The position numbers and the translations under genes are program-made. The notes below the pieces were generated by a model. That model was given only the letters and a program-made list of their open reading frames with translations. It was not told the DNA's origin and did no database searches. DNA of 64,000 bases from Sepioteuthis lessoniana (lineage: Eukaryota > Mollusca > Cephalopoda > Myopsida > Loliginidae). The stretch's first letter is position 1. Every line of letters starts with the position of its first letter. This document shows positions 1-11,311 of the stretch, piece by piece. The stretch is taken from contig OY757939.1 in the NCBI GenBank assembly GCA_963585895.1, forward strand, positions 40,320,141 through 40,384,140. The letters are read 5' to 3'.

Positions 1-1000
1 AGTATTAGATATCTAATTTTTACATTTTATACAAAACAAGAAATTAAATATTAAAATGAGAAGTCAGTCTGAAAAGTATCCTGCCATTTATTATTAATGA
101 AAAATAAAGAGCCAACCTAGAGTAATTGCACCATAGTCCTCTTCAAATTATTCCCCCAGCCCCTTAGGAATCTTACACACTTATTCCAGTATCCCTTCCA
201 TTTTTCAAAACAATTTTTTTTTTATCACCATCAGCTGTCTTATTTCATTCTCCTTAAGCTCGTTCACAGTATTTCAATGGTAATCTTAGCTTTGGAAAAA
301 TGCCTGAAGTTGAAGGAAACCAAATCTGGAGAGTGTGTGAAGAGAATGGACAAATCTGGACAATGTAATGCCTGTCCTAAAACCTTACATAATGTGTAAA
401 GAATGTACTTGCTTGGTCATTTTGAATGTGATGGTCACATAGTATTAAAGTTCACTTGGACTTCACAATGTTGATTTACTAACCTCATGGGAACTGTTCA
501 TACATGCAGTAGTAAAGTTTCCTCTGATTGGTTGCCAACTTATATAAAAACTGGGCAACTGGTTCTTGACATATTAAATGTGGCTGGATATAATCCAAAC
601 AGACCCTGTAAATAATTTGATAACTGTACATATTTAAACAATTGTAATTTTTAAGAGTTTTTTTTTTTTTCATACCATTAGTACGGTAATCTGTGATATT
701 ATACATAAGGTTTACTGAAAGCTTTCATTTACTCTAATGATTACATCTAAGATGCTATGATTTCTATAGTAAGAGATACAATTAAAGGTTATCTATCATT
801 TGCAAATGTTCCAATGGGGGCCTCAAAGGAAGTTAGCAGAGACAAAGACGGGAGGAGTTAATAAGAAAAGAAAAGTCAGACATATGGACACAGAAAAAAT
901 AGAACTGGCTTTATTATTGGTGTTTCAACCTCCCTCTAGATTGATCTCAAAAACAGAGCTAAAATTTTTTATTATTCCTTATACTAATAATTTAAACACT
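1..1000. other. no gene recognised
   Basis: AT-rich single-copy-looking sequence. Short open frames occur but none resembles a known family, and the T-run near 660 makes one of them low complexity. I see no repeat of the families found elsewhere in the window. Confidence 0.5.
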
Positions 1001-1081
1001 GGCCCATTGGGATAATGGTTAGAGTGTTTGACAATAGCCTAGAAAACCAGGGTTCAATCCCAGGTCAAGTCATACCAGACA

Positions 1082-1113
<32 letters not shown>

Positions 1114-1250
1114 GAAAAAAAAAAAAAAAAGGTACTTTATGCCTCCTTGCTTAACACTCAGCACTGTAAGATACAGAGCAAGAGTAAGTGGAGTAATTCA
1201 GGGAAAGGAGTAGTAGCTATTCAAAATGGAGCCTTTGGGTCACCCAACTT
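1001..1250 (+). mobile_element. SINE-A copy 1
   Basis: tRNA-derived SINE. The head has an A-box-like stretch (ATAATGGTTAGAGTG) and a B-box-like stretch (GGTTCAATCCC), so an RNA polymerase III internal promoter is implied. The head is followed by an impure A-run (about 1082-1130), then the body shared by all copies (GGTACTTTATGCCTCCTTG, then a stretch ending CACCCAACTT). The CGGTGTAG part of the body is missing here, so this copy carries a small internal deletion. Seven other copies lie in the window at several stages of decay. Confidence 0.85.
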
Positions 1251-1261
1251 AAAAAAAAAAT

Positions 1262-1605
1262 AGGGAATATGGTTTGGAGTAACTATTTCTATTCAATAAT
1301 AATTACTTAGCAAAGAGTCACATGGTTTCAAGTAACAATAATCCTGAGTAAACAATTATAGCTTAAAGTAACTGTTCTTAATAGAAATAATTTACAAAGT
1401 TATGATATCAAGTATTCCTATCTAATAGAAATAATTTGCAAACTGATCTATTTGACCCATAGATGGAACTCTAATAGGTACTACCACCTCAGGTGAGAAT
1501 GAGCTTAAGAGCATTCTCCAGAACTGGAACCTTACCATCAGTTATGATGTTACACCCACAGCAACCCCTTTTTGGGGGGAGGAGGGAGTTATACAAGGAG
1601 AGTTT
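1262..1605 (-). mobile_element. D1 element, degenerate
   Basis: Minus-strand copy of the D1 repeat. The block reading GATCTATTTGACCCATAGATG and the following CCAGAACTGGAACC and ACACCC...CCCCTTTTTGGGG blocks recur in about ten places in the window. The preceding 170 bases hold the AATAATTTGCA / GATATCA-type middle of D1. The 3' tail is missing, and SINE-A copy 1 lies directly upstream, possibly inserted into it. Confidence 0.7.
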
Positions 1606-2650
1606 TCTCATATTTGAAAAGAAAGAAAAATCAAAAATAAATCTAGGCCAGAATCATCTTTATGTTAATGACCACCGTCTTAAATGCTCTAGAAGTCATC
1701 ATATATATGTCAACTAGGTTATCGTAATATAAAATCTAAATTACAATAAACAGTCTATTTATAAGATAAGAAATGATTGAAATAGGAAAATGAATTGATA
1801 ACTAAGAAAAGCTCTAATGAATAGAGACAATAAAATTGGGGGAGAAAAAAAAAAAAATCATTGACTTGTTATTCAGAATATAATTTATAGCATCAATATT
1901 AATAATTGGTAAAACTGTCTATTTTTTATAGACGGCCAAACAGTAACAAAAGAAGGTTTTAACATTAGCATTTTTTTGTTCATCATGGGAAAAATATACA
2001 ATTGGTGAAAAGCCATGTTGCTGCATAATGTAACTAATTGTACAGAATTTAAATTAACAATGACTTGAAATGGTTCCAGTTTATATACATTGCAGACTGC
2101 TGTGAATTATGAGGTTCTAGGATCGTTTTCCACCACTTTCTTAATTCATTTTGGCTATCAAATTATCATTTTAAAACCCAATATAAGAATTTCCTAGCAA
2201 CTTTGAATTCATACAAGTAAGACAAAAGAAATTAAAAGGGCGGGGGAGACACAAAATTGGTAATTTCATGATGAATAATGTAAGGTATATACATGCATTT
2301 CCTGGCATAAACATAAAAATAATAATTTGTGTGAAAGCTTTAGACGTGCAGTATATATATATATAAAAAGCTGAGAAGTGCACACTCAATAGTACACATT
2401 AAGAAATGGTAGCATACAGAAATATGATAAACATACTGAGTGAACCCAAAGCCATTTGGGCAAACCTCAAAGTAACATAGGTAATTCTTTTTATACATGG
2501 GATTCCTCTCCACTGTGAAATTGCCAGCATTGAGACTTAATATGTCTTAGTCCAATCAGTATACTTGCTACCATTATCTGATTCATGCAGATCATCTATA
2601 TAAATATCATCACATTGTTGTAACTATTGCTATGTCATAAGTAAAAGTAA
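1606..2650. other. no gene recognised
   Basis: AT-rich sequence with an A-run near 1844 and a short TA run near 2352. I see no coding signal and no member of the window's repeat families. Confidence 0.5.
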
Positions 2651-2895
2651 GCAAAGTTGGAGAGCGTAGTCGAGGGCGACCAGAAGGCTCCCTTTTCAAT
2701 AGCTACTCCAGAGGTGTAGGGGAGGACACTACACTTTTCCCTGGATTGTTCTACTTTACCCTTGATATGTACCTTATACGGCTGAGTGTTAAGCAAAGAG
2801 GTATCAAGTACCATTTTTAAAGTCTTTGGTATGATGCGACCTAGGATTGTACCCAGGTCTCCCAGACCATTGGGAAACACTCTACCCAAACATGA
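2651..2895 (-). mobile_element. SINE-A copy 2
   Basis: Minus-strand SINE-A. Reading from left to right it shows the tail (CAAAGTTGG), the body (CCCTTTTCAATAGCTACT), a short poly(T) equivalent near 2815, and the tRNA-like head with its B-box complement (GATTGTACCCAGG). The internal A-run is almost lost, so this is an older or truncated-run copy. Confidence 0.85.
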
Positions 2896-3560
2896 ACACC
2901 ATAATGAAAAAAAACATTAGAAATAAAATTTCAACTTCAATCTTTAAAATGACCAATTATGATTGAAATTATTTGGGAGGAAAAGTTCAAAGAATCCCTA
3001 TACAAGCTTGAAGCAAAACATTTGTAGTCGTGTGAAAAAACAGGAGATTAAGGGGAAAAAAAAGTAAAGACATGAAATAATAAAGCCAGCGAGTTGACCG
3101 ATATGTGTTTGATAGAACAGCTCTCACTTGAGCAAACCTAGAATGAAACAGTCTAACCTGGCAGAAAGTAAAATAAAATTTAAATACAGGAGTGAGAGAG
3201 AGACAGAGAGATCTAAAGATGGCGTTGATCAGTTTCTATTTATAGCAGCAACATCTTAGAAGTGTCCTTTAATTACAATGTTGATTCTTAATGATTAAGC
3301 AAGATGTTTCGTGGCTTGCTACAGTCAAAAGTTCGACATAATTTCATAAGACAATAGTTCTTTGGTTTGAAGTTACCAGCTTCCACTCATTGTCTGCTAA
3401 ATAAGCACAAGAATAATAGCTAGTGTTCTAAAGAAAGTCATTTAGAAAACCTAATGAGTGTACAAATAACTGAGCCGTTCCATTACATTGCAAGTTATTC
3501 AACAGAAATAACATGTATTCATCTAAGTAATGATCCATGATGGAATGAAAATGGGATAAT
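2896..3560. other. no gene recognised
   Basis: AT-rich sequence with a short GA-rich run near 3192. No repeat family or coding region is recognised. Confidence 0.45.
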
Positions 3561-3564
3561 AAAC

Positions 3565-4805
3565 GATACAAGCAGGGATAGGTGGATATCTTCCAATATG
3601 AAAAAGAAAATTCTGAAAAGTACATAATACATTTTTACTTTTTGTGGTGGTGGAGAGACAGTTTGGGACACTCCTATTCAAGCAAAAAAAAAAAAAAAAA
3701 AAAAGAAGAAAATCTATACAATGGATAAGAAGTATGTGCAAAATTTTCTGAAAAAAAAAAATGTTCTAGTTTTACAACTAAAAAAATTAAATAAACAGGT
3801 TTCTCGGCATTGATTCATTTAATAATTATTCATTTTTAATTTTTTTTAATCAATATAATCTTTTCTCATAAAAAGTAATCTTATTTTTGCTATTTTATAT
3901 TGAAAGGAGTCATTTGTTTTTGTTTGTTTTATAGGATATGAGAAAAAGGTTATATTGTTTAAAATTTTTTAAAGTAAGTAAAAATGTATCAAAGTACATT
4001 TTCTTTTTGGTTTTCATATTGGTTGGTTGTTTGGGTTTTATGGCATATCAACCATTGTAGGTTATTTAATGCCAAATCCATTTTTATACAAATTAAAGTC
4101 TATTTCAAACAATTCAGTTTAGCCTGAGTAGATACTTTAATTGTAAAAAACAGTTCTATTTCAAACTATTCAGTTTAGTCAAACAGTTCTATTTCAAATA
4201 TTTCAGTTTAGCATAAGTACAATTTCAATGTCAAAAACAGTTCTATCTCAAACAATTCAGTTTAGCATAAGTATGCAGCTTAGTTCTATTTGACCTATAG
4301 ATAGGGCCCTATCAGGCTAGAGTGGACCCGAGAGCAATGGCAATGAAGGGGTGCTCCGTATTCTCCAAAGCTCCAGCATCACTGGAACCTCACCATAAGG
4401 TTGTTTAGTGTCATATTCAGGACGCTTGTTTGGGGTGGGGGGAGAAGAAGGTTCTTACAGTCAGTGTATTCTACAGCCCCAGCTAACTGGGCAATTTCAT
4501 ATTGGAAGTTATCCACATATCTCTACCAGTGTCATTTATCTTTCTGGTAAGAGCAGGAGTTTTGGATACTGCTTTTTGGGCAAAGCACACAAATTTTCTT
4601 TACACAATAGAAGATTAGGTGTGTGCAAAATCTTCTGGAAAACGTTTAAGTTTCAGTAAATTCATTAAAGAGGTTTCTCGGCATTGACTCATTTATTTAG
4701 TAATTATTCCATTTTAATTTTTTTAAGACACAATCGTTTCATATTTGATAAAAACAATTGACTCCCTTCAATATAAATTAGTAAAAATAAGATTACTTTA
4801 CTGTA
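3565..4805. repeat. rearranged local duplication around a D2 insertion
   Basis: Three segments appear twice. The stretch near 3570-3630 matches 3985-4022 plus 4495-4530 in inverted orientation (GATATCTTCCAATATG against CATATTGGAAGTTATC). The stretch near 3690-3840 matches 4575-4735 in direct orientation (GTTTCTCGGCATTGA is shared). The stretch at 3871-3917 matches 4752-4805 inverted (TCAATATAAA...AAAATAAGATTACTTT). A 20-bp inverted pair also brackets 3851-3957. The later copy was interrupted by a D2 element. Confidence 0.65.
4023..4494 (-). mobile_element. D2 element with 11-bp target-site duplication
   Basis: Full-looking minus-strand D2. It starts with the tail complement (TTTTATGGCATATCAACC, TTAATGCCAAATCC), continues through several AATTCAGTTTAG-type units, and ends in the head complement (CAGCCCCAGCTAACTGGGC). 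It is flanked by a perfect direct repeat TTTCATATTGG at 4012-4022 and 4495-4505, which fixes both ends and shows retroposition by a LINE-like target-primed mechanism. No tRNA-like promoter is visible in the head. Confidence 0.85.
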
Positions 4806-4874
4806 AAGCTATTTCATAACTAAATTCAAAAGTAATTAAAAATTACAAATTGTGTAGTTCATTACATAAGAGAG

Positions 4875-4922
<48 letters not shown>

Positions 4923-4935
4923 TACACACACATTA
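4875..4935. repeat. compound GT/TA/CA microsatellite
   Basis: GT dinucleotides run into TA dinucleotides and then into CA dinucleotides. The overlapping open frame rich in tyrosine and isoleucine is a translation artefact of this array. Confidence 0.95.
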
Positions 4936-6494
4936 ATGTATATTGTTTATGCAATTTATATGAAAATCAATTTAAATCCACAAGCATTCTGAACATGGAG
5001 AATACACTCAGACATAAATACAATATTTTAGGAAAAATAAACCTTCAAAACATGCCCACCCTAAATTATTCTTAAATTTTCATTTGTAAATTTGACATTA
5101 AAAATGAGTGAAATGAGTACATTAATCTTTTCATGCATATATTTCAAGGTGACCTCAAATATCTCTGTAATTTTTTGAAAGAAATAAAACCCAGAAGAAA
5201 ACAAAAAACTGCATAGGTTCTTTTTCTGGGGGGTGGTTGAGAGAAAAGGATTTTGATGAAGCATAATTATTTAAAAATGTTAAAACTAATACTCTTTTCT
5301 TGTCTTGCTTAGAGATATCAACTTAATTTACTATCTCTGCACTAAAAATAAATCATTGAAAAATCCAAAACAAACTAGACGTCTACATTTCAAGTAAGTG
5401 AATGAAAAATGATTTCATTTAAAAAAGGTCAAATTTAACATTGTTAATAATGACAATGAGAGAGAGAGAGAGATCATTGGCCAAATGATATAGATTGTAT
5501 TAGTGAGAAAGAAAGAAGCCTGAAAAAGTTAAGAACTAATAGAAATGTTCAAAATGAGGCTGTTACCATGGCAATACTCACTTTAATTGGAACTTTTGAA
5601 GGAGTGGTTAATTTGCTATATTTGGAGAATAGGGAAGAAAAAAAAAACCCAAAAAAACTTATATGCATAATGTAACATTCATTTTTATAAACATGTGTTA
5701 AACATTTTATGGTGATTTTAGTAAGCAACTTGTGAGCATAAAATAATCATTTTCTCGGCTATAGTTTTCTCTCTCTAGAATTGCCCTTTCAAGCACCAAA
5801 AGGTTTTTACAATTAATTCTAATTTTTTCTAGTACTTTTTTATAATAAAAAAAAACAATTTACCTTACACATACATTCATCATAGGAAATGCTTTGTGTT
5901 CATTAGGAAAAATATTCCAAGATATAACATTTTTTTCATAACTTCCCTAAGACTGAAAAATTATTGAAAAATAAACCTTAAAAATATTAATATCGGTCAT
6001 ACAGACTGATGTATAAGATACAATAAAAAATACTGATTGATTGATTTTTTAAACAAAGATGTAGGCACAGCTGAGCAACCTGAAGTGATGATGCCTAAAT
6101 AAGTCAGTGCCAATTCTTGATACTTTTTTGATGAAACATAGGATTGTGCAAGAACGAGTTTTGTGGAACTCTTTGTTTCCTAAATAAAAATTCATTATTA
6201 TAACAAAAAAGGCACAACTTGAGGATGTAGAGGACATTAGAAAAATATGCTAGCACAGATTCAGATCATCAAAAGTTTCAGAGATGCTTTGACCAATGGA
6301 AAACTGACTAGAATAAGTGTTTTTAGGGAACTATTCTGAAGAAATTGTTGTCTTAGTGAACATAGCTTCAGTCTTAACACTTTTAAAACATACCTCATAC
6401 CTATACATCATATAGCACATTCAATAAAAAAATTAGTAATCATTCAATGAGAACTTTAAAGATTTCTGAAGTTTTAATGAGGATTGAGAGAGTT
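4936..6494. other. no gene recognised
   Basis: AT-rich sequence. It contains a short AG dinucleotide run at about 5457-5473 and an A-run near 5639. No coding or repeat family is recognised. Confidence 0.45.
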
Positions 6495-7325
6495 TAATGG
6501 TATGTTATTTTATGCCAACAAATTAGGGAATTGCATTCATTGTAAATTTACATTTTTGTGTAGTCGCTTCTTCAGAAGTTTTTTTAATTTTTATATACAA
6601 TTATATGATATAAGTTATATCAAATAATTATGTGATCTCAAGTAATTTTGGCCTAACGAGTAGAGTGTTTGCCAATGGTCCAGGAGACCAGGGTTCAACC
6701 CTAGGTTGAGTCATACCAAAGACTAAAAAAAAAGAAAAAAAAAAAAGAAAAAAAAAAAAAAAGGTACTTGATGCCTCTTTGCTTAACACTCAGCACTATA
6801 AGGAAGGATCAAGGGTAAAAATGGAGCAATCCAGGGAATGGCGTAGCACCCTTCCCTACACCTTGGTGTAGTAGCTATTGAAAAGGGAGCCTTCAGGTCA
6901 CCCTCGACTGTGGTCGCCAACTTCACTTAATAATCATTTGGTTGCATGGTCATATAGTTTCAAATAACTAATAATAATCCTTAGTTCAACAATTATAGCT
7001 TCATGTAATTATTCTTATTACAAATAATTTAAAGTTATATGATATCAAATATTTCTATTGAATACAAATAATTTGCACACAGGAATATTTGAAACCATAC
7101 AACTATCTAATACCAATCATTTTTAAACTGATCTAGTTAATACATAGATGGGATACTAACAGGTACTATCACTCCAGCTCAGAGTGGATCTAGGAGTAAT
7201 GGCAATGAAGTACACCACTCTCCCTAGATTTCTAGAACGAGTCTCACCATTAGAAGTAGTTTACTGTTACACCCAGGACATCCCTTTTTAGGGGATCTTA
7301 TCCCTCTGTAGGAGATACAGCATAT
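6495..7325 (-). mobile_element. D1 element interrupted by SINE-A
   Basis: Minus-strand D1. The tail part is at 6495-6560 (TTATGCC, then TAGGGAATTGCATTCATTG), the middle runs on both sides of a SINE-A, and the head part is at 7125-7325 (TACATAGATGGGATACTAACAGG, ending near CCCTCTGTAGGAGATACAG). The order tail, SINE-A, middle, head shows that the SINE inserted into an older D1 copy. Confidence 0.8.
6650..6928 (+). mobile_element. SINE-A copy 3, near full length
   Basis: The head (GGCCTAACGAGTAGAGTGTT and GGTTCAACCCTAGG), the internal A-rich run (6726-6762) and the body ending in GTGGTCGCCAACTTCACTT are all present, so this is one of the best SINE-A copies. It sits inside the D1 element at 6495-7325. 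Confidence 0.9.
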
Positions 7326-7562
7326 TCAAAACCCTACCAACAGTGGACAGCACCTGAGGCCAAAGGAGGTAAGGGCTTTAAACTAATTAAAAAAAAAAAA
7401 AAAAAAAAAAAGTAGAAAATCAAATAACAGGTATATAGTTTTAAATGGACTGAGGTAGTAATATTGAAAATGAAGATTTTTTAAAACATTATGAAATAAT
7501 GAAAATTAAGCTGTCTTTGATAAAGAAATACAAACTGACCAATAATAATTACTACACTTAGA
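7326..7562. other. spacer with long A-run
   Basis: Contains an A-run at about 7388-7412. Nothing else is recognised. Confidence 0.6.
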
Positions 7563-8280
7563 GTATGAGCAGTTTTTGTTGTCAGAAATGGAATCAGCAA
7601 TACTAATTCAAAACCTGGATGAGGCTGTTTGCTTTTTACTTCACACTAATACCCTTGGGAAAGACATGAATCTGTCTGTTCTCCCTCCAGCTAAAGGTAA
7701 ATAGGGCAGGCTGGGTTTTTTTTAGCTTCAATAAGGCAACCAGCCTAAAAAAGGCAATTCTGAATTTAAACCAGCTTTACTCAGCTTAAAAATTGTCCTT
7801 GTGTCACATCCTGCTTGTGGTGGGGGAGTTTGGTTTGGTTGGGTTTTACGGAATATCAACCACTGTAGGTTATTTAATTACTAAATCCTATATGATTTGT
7901 AAATACAGTTTGTTGATAACATTCTTAAATGAGGTTGAGCTCTTTAATGCATACAGTTAAATGGTTTCAAGTATTGCAACATAACAGTCACAATTTAACA
8001 TCAGTCCTTTGTTTGCACACAGTTTTTTCTATTTGACCCATAGATAGGACCCTTTCAGATGCTGCTACTCCGGGTCAGAGTGTATCTGAGAGCAACAGCA
8101 ATAAAGGGGTACTCCATATTCCCCAAATTTCTTAAGCTGGAGCCTCACCATCATATGGTTTAATGTCAGATCCAGGACACTTGTTAAGGGTGGGGTGGGG
8201 ATTTTACCCTTCTGCAGAAATGCAATCGTGTATTCTACAGTACCAGCTGACTTGGCTAGGAGGAGTTTGGTATATAGCAA
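7563..8280 (+). mobile_element. SINE-B interrupted by D2
   Basis: A degenerate SINE-B occupies 7563-7834: a decayed head, the core AATACCCTTGGGAAAGACATG, and the tail blocks (GGCAACCAGCCTA, CTTGTGTCACATCCTGC). Its last bases continue after the D2 element at 8262, as shown by the duplicated GGAGTTTGGT. Confidence 0.75.
7835..8261 (-). mobile_element. D2 element nested in SINE-B
   Basis: Minus-strand D2 with tail complement (GGTTGGGTTTTACGGAATAT), middle and head complement (ending CCAGCTGACTTGGC). A perfect 10-bp direct repeat GGAGTTTGGT flanks it at 7825-7834 and 8262-8271, so the ends are well defined. The AATTCAGTTTAG array is reduced in this copy and replaced by a D1-like middle (TTTCAAGTATTGC). 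Confidence 0.8.
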
Positions 8281-9010
8281 CAGTATGAAATTTATATTCA
8301 AATGTAACAACCGATATAGAAGATAGGTTTTATTTAAAATGTTTGGCCCTATTTCATAGGTTACAAGGATTTCAGAATAACTGTATGGCATTAATTTTCA
8401 AAACTATTCTTCAATTTGGCAAACAGTAAAGGTATAGCTTTCCTATCCATTGCCAGTGTTTACAGTCATGGGAGTGCTGACCAAATAGTCTATTTGAAGA
8501 ACAATGCTATAAGAGGTTTCATAAAGACCATCTAGACAATATTTTCTTTAAAGACATTGTTGGTAATAAAAAATTAATATAATACATAATGAACACCTTC
8601 TTTTACATTAAAAATGCATCAAAAAGATATACACTGGTTTAGAATACAGTCAGGTTTTTATTCAAATATGAAAAAATTAACTTCCCAAAGAATACTGGCG
8701 AGATCTACCACCGACTGAATATTACTATTAGTGTCCCATAATATACTTACATTGCATGAAGCATGTCCAAAAATTAAGGTATAAACACTTATTAACCCGA
8801 CTTTTCCATGTAGTTGAAATTGGTGCACAACCATATAAATACGACCCTCAAAGAATGTGGTATCAATTGTTTTTCAGGATGATTTCATGACTCAACAATT
8901 TTGAAAGATTAAGTTCAATAACCATATCACAAAGATTGCACGACCTTGTATCTTGAATTAAAGTTTCAATTAAAGTTTCAATGTTCAACAAAATAACATT
9001 GCGTGTATTG
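8276..9010. other. no gene recognised
   Basis: AT-rich sequence without recognised repeats or coding potential. A direct repeat of TTAAAGTTTCAA occurs near 8960-8980. Confidence 0.45.
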
Positions 9011-10033
9011 ATTTTATGGTATATCAACCATTGTAAGTTATTTAATGCCAAATCCACTTTTATACATATAAACAGTTATATTTCAAACAATTCAGTTCAG
9101 CACAAGTACAGTTTTTTTTGTTTACACACAGCTAAATGTCAAAACAGTTCTATTTCAAGCTATTCGGTTTACTCAAACAATTCAGTTTAGCATAAGTATG
9201 CTGTTAGTTCTATTTAACCCATAGACAGGGCCCTATCAGGTGCTACCACTCCGGGCCAGAGTGGACCTGGGAGCAATGGCAATGAAGGGGTACTCTGCAT
9301 TCCCCAAAGCTCCAGCACTGCTGGAACCTCACCATCAGATTGTTTAGTGTCATATCCAGGACACTCGTTAGGGGGGGGGGTCTTATTCTACAGCCCCAGC
9401 CAACTGGGCAATACACATAGTTAAATGTCGAACAATTTATTTCAGATAATTCAGTTCAGCATAAGTACACAGTTTAGATGTCAAAAACAGTTCTATTTTG
9501 AGCAATTCAGTTCAGAACTAGTATGCAGTCCCAATGTCAAAACAGTTCTATCTCAAACAATTCAGTTTAGCATAAATATGCAGTTTAAATGCAAAAATTA
9601 GTATAGTAAAAGAAGTACGGTTTAGTTCTATTTAACTCATAGTTAGGACCCTTATCAGGTGCTACCACTCCGGGCCAGAGTGGACCTGGGAGCGATGGCA
9701 ATGAAGGGGTACTCTACATTCCCCAAAGCTCCAGCATTGCTGGAACCTCACCATCAGATTGTTTTAGTGTCATAACCAGGACACTCGTTGGGAGGGGGGG
9801 TCTTACCCCTCTGCAGAGAAGCAGTCGGTGTATTCTACAGCCTCAGCCGACTGGGCAAAGTAGAACTGGGAGTGATGGCAATGAAGGGGTAGTCTGTATT
9901 CCCCAAAGCTCTAGCATCATTGGAGCCTCACCATCAGATTGTTTAGTGTTAAATTCAGGATGCTTGTTGGGGAAGTCTTACCCCTCTGCAGAGATGTAGT
10001 CAGTGTATTCTGCAACACCAGTCGACTGGGCAA
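9011..10033 (-). mobile_element. cluster of D2: one element plus two extra heads
   Basis: A minus-strand D2 (9011-9411) has tail, AATTCAG-type array and head. It is followed by a second array plus head (about 9412-9858, head complement ending GCCGACTGGGC) and then by a third head without array (9859-10033, ending CGACTGGGC). The three heads share GAGCAATGGCAATGAAGGGG-like and CCAAAGCTCCAGCA-like blocks. Either unequal exchange inside D2 or insertions at the head boundary could explain the tandem heads. Confidence 0.8.
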
Positions 10034-10144
10034 CATACACAAAGAGTAACTACTAATGGGACAGAAAGGTAGTATCAAAATACGGAGTTAAGAATAAAAA
10101 TCAATTAGAGTAATTCACAAACTGAGACACTTTACTCACCATAG

Positions 10145-10340
10145 ATTTACCCAACCCCCCTGCTACGGACAAGATGTGACACAGGGTCAATTTTTAAGCA
10201 GAGTTTTTCTTCTCCTAGACTGGCTGCACAGCCCAGGCTAAAGAACCAAGTTTGTCTTACTATTTACCAACAACTGGATGAAGAACAGATGGATTCATAT
10301 ATTTCACAATGACACTAGTACAAAGTAAAACACTAACAGT
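10145..10340 (-). mobile_element. SINE-B fragment
   Basis: Minus-strand tail region of SINE-B: TTTACCCAACCCCCCTGCT, GACACAGGGTCAATTTTTAA and CTTCTCCTAGACTGG match the other copies. The core and head are strongly decayed or missing, and a SINE-C follows immediately. Confidence 0.7.
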
Positions 10341-10348
10341 CTCATTTA

Positions 10349-10556
10349 GGTTTGGTTTGGTTTCTTTGTTTAATGGCATATTAACCTTCATGGGTTATTT
10401 ACTGCCAAAGCCATCCTTCTAGAAGAACAGCAGTGATGCTATTTAACCCATACTTGGAGGATAAGGAAGTTCATAACTTTCCCAAGGGTATTTGTCCAAA
10501 CTCACTTGCTATGATTTCACAGTCCAGCACTATAACCATTACACCATGAGGACATG
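10349..10556 (-). mobile_element. SINE-C
   Basis: Minus-strand SINE-C. The tail complement (GGTTTGGTTTCTTTGTTTAA, then TAACCTTCATGGGTTATTTA) is followed by the core complement (CCCAAGGGTATTTG) and the tRNA-like head complement (CATTACACCATGAGGACA). Confidence 0.8.
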
Positions 10557-10706
10557 TTACTGCATCATTTAGGATGTGAACTCCGGTCATCAATTGCATT
10601 TTCTACTAAGATAACAGATATGCAGAGCAAGCTTCCTGATTTTCTACAGTATGCCTCATAGAAAATAGCAAGTCAGCTACATTGACACAAGGACAATGGC
10701 CTAATG

Positions 10707-10735
10707 AATAAAAGTCTTGCACCAAGACTTTTATT
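10707..10735. other. perfect 13-bp hairpin with 3-nt loop
   Basis: AATAAAAGTCTTG at 10707-10719 is exactly complementary to CAAGACTTTTATT at 10723-10735, leaving CAC as the loop. I cannot assign a function; no stem of this length and tightness is seen elsewhere nearby. Confidence 0.9.
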
Positions 10736-11066
10736 AAGTATTTCTAGTTAGCTGAGGGTTGTTAGATCAATCTAAACAGCCCATAAAAGTGACATACTCT
10801 GGTTCAGTTGAAGAGACTGACGAGTAACATCAAGAAATAATTGATTAGATCATCTTAATAGGAATAATATATTCCTCTAGATTGAATAAATAGAGATTCC
10901 ATTTGAAATTCTCAAGTTACTGCTTCTGATAGAACACTATGGGATACTATCCATTGTGGCTAAAATAACAATCAAGATCAGGAAACTAACCTAAACTCCT
11001 AAATAAGTTAATTGCATTACCAAACTTTATTGGTTTTTATATGAAAAGATATAAAAAAATAAAATA

Positions 11067-11311
11067 GCCCATTGGCATAATGGTTAGAGTGTTTGACAAT
11101 GGCCTGGGAGACTGGGATTCAATCCCAGGTCAAGTCATGAAAAAAAGAAAAAGCTATTTGATGCCTACTCGCTTAACATTCAGCCTTATAAGATATGGAT
11201 CAAGGGTAAGTAGAGCAATGCAGGGAAAAGAGTAGTGCCCTCTCTACATCTTGGTATAGTAGCTATTGAAAAGGAAGCCTTTGGCTCGCCTTTGACAACA
11301 ATCAACCAACT
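11067..11311 (+). mobile_element. SINE-A copy 4
   Basis: tRNA-like head (GCCCATTGGCATAATGG, GGGATTCAATCCCAGG) with body (GATGCCTACTCGCTTAAC, ending AATCAACCAACT). The A-run between head and body is very short here, unlike most copies. Confidence 0.85.
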
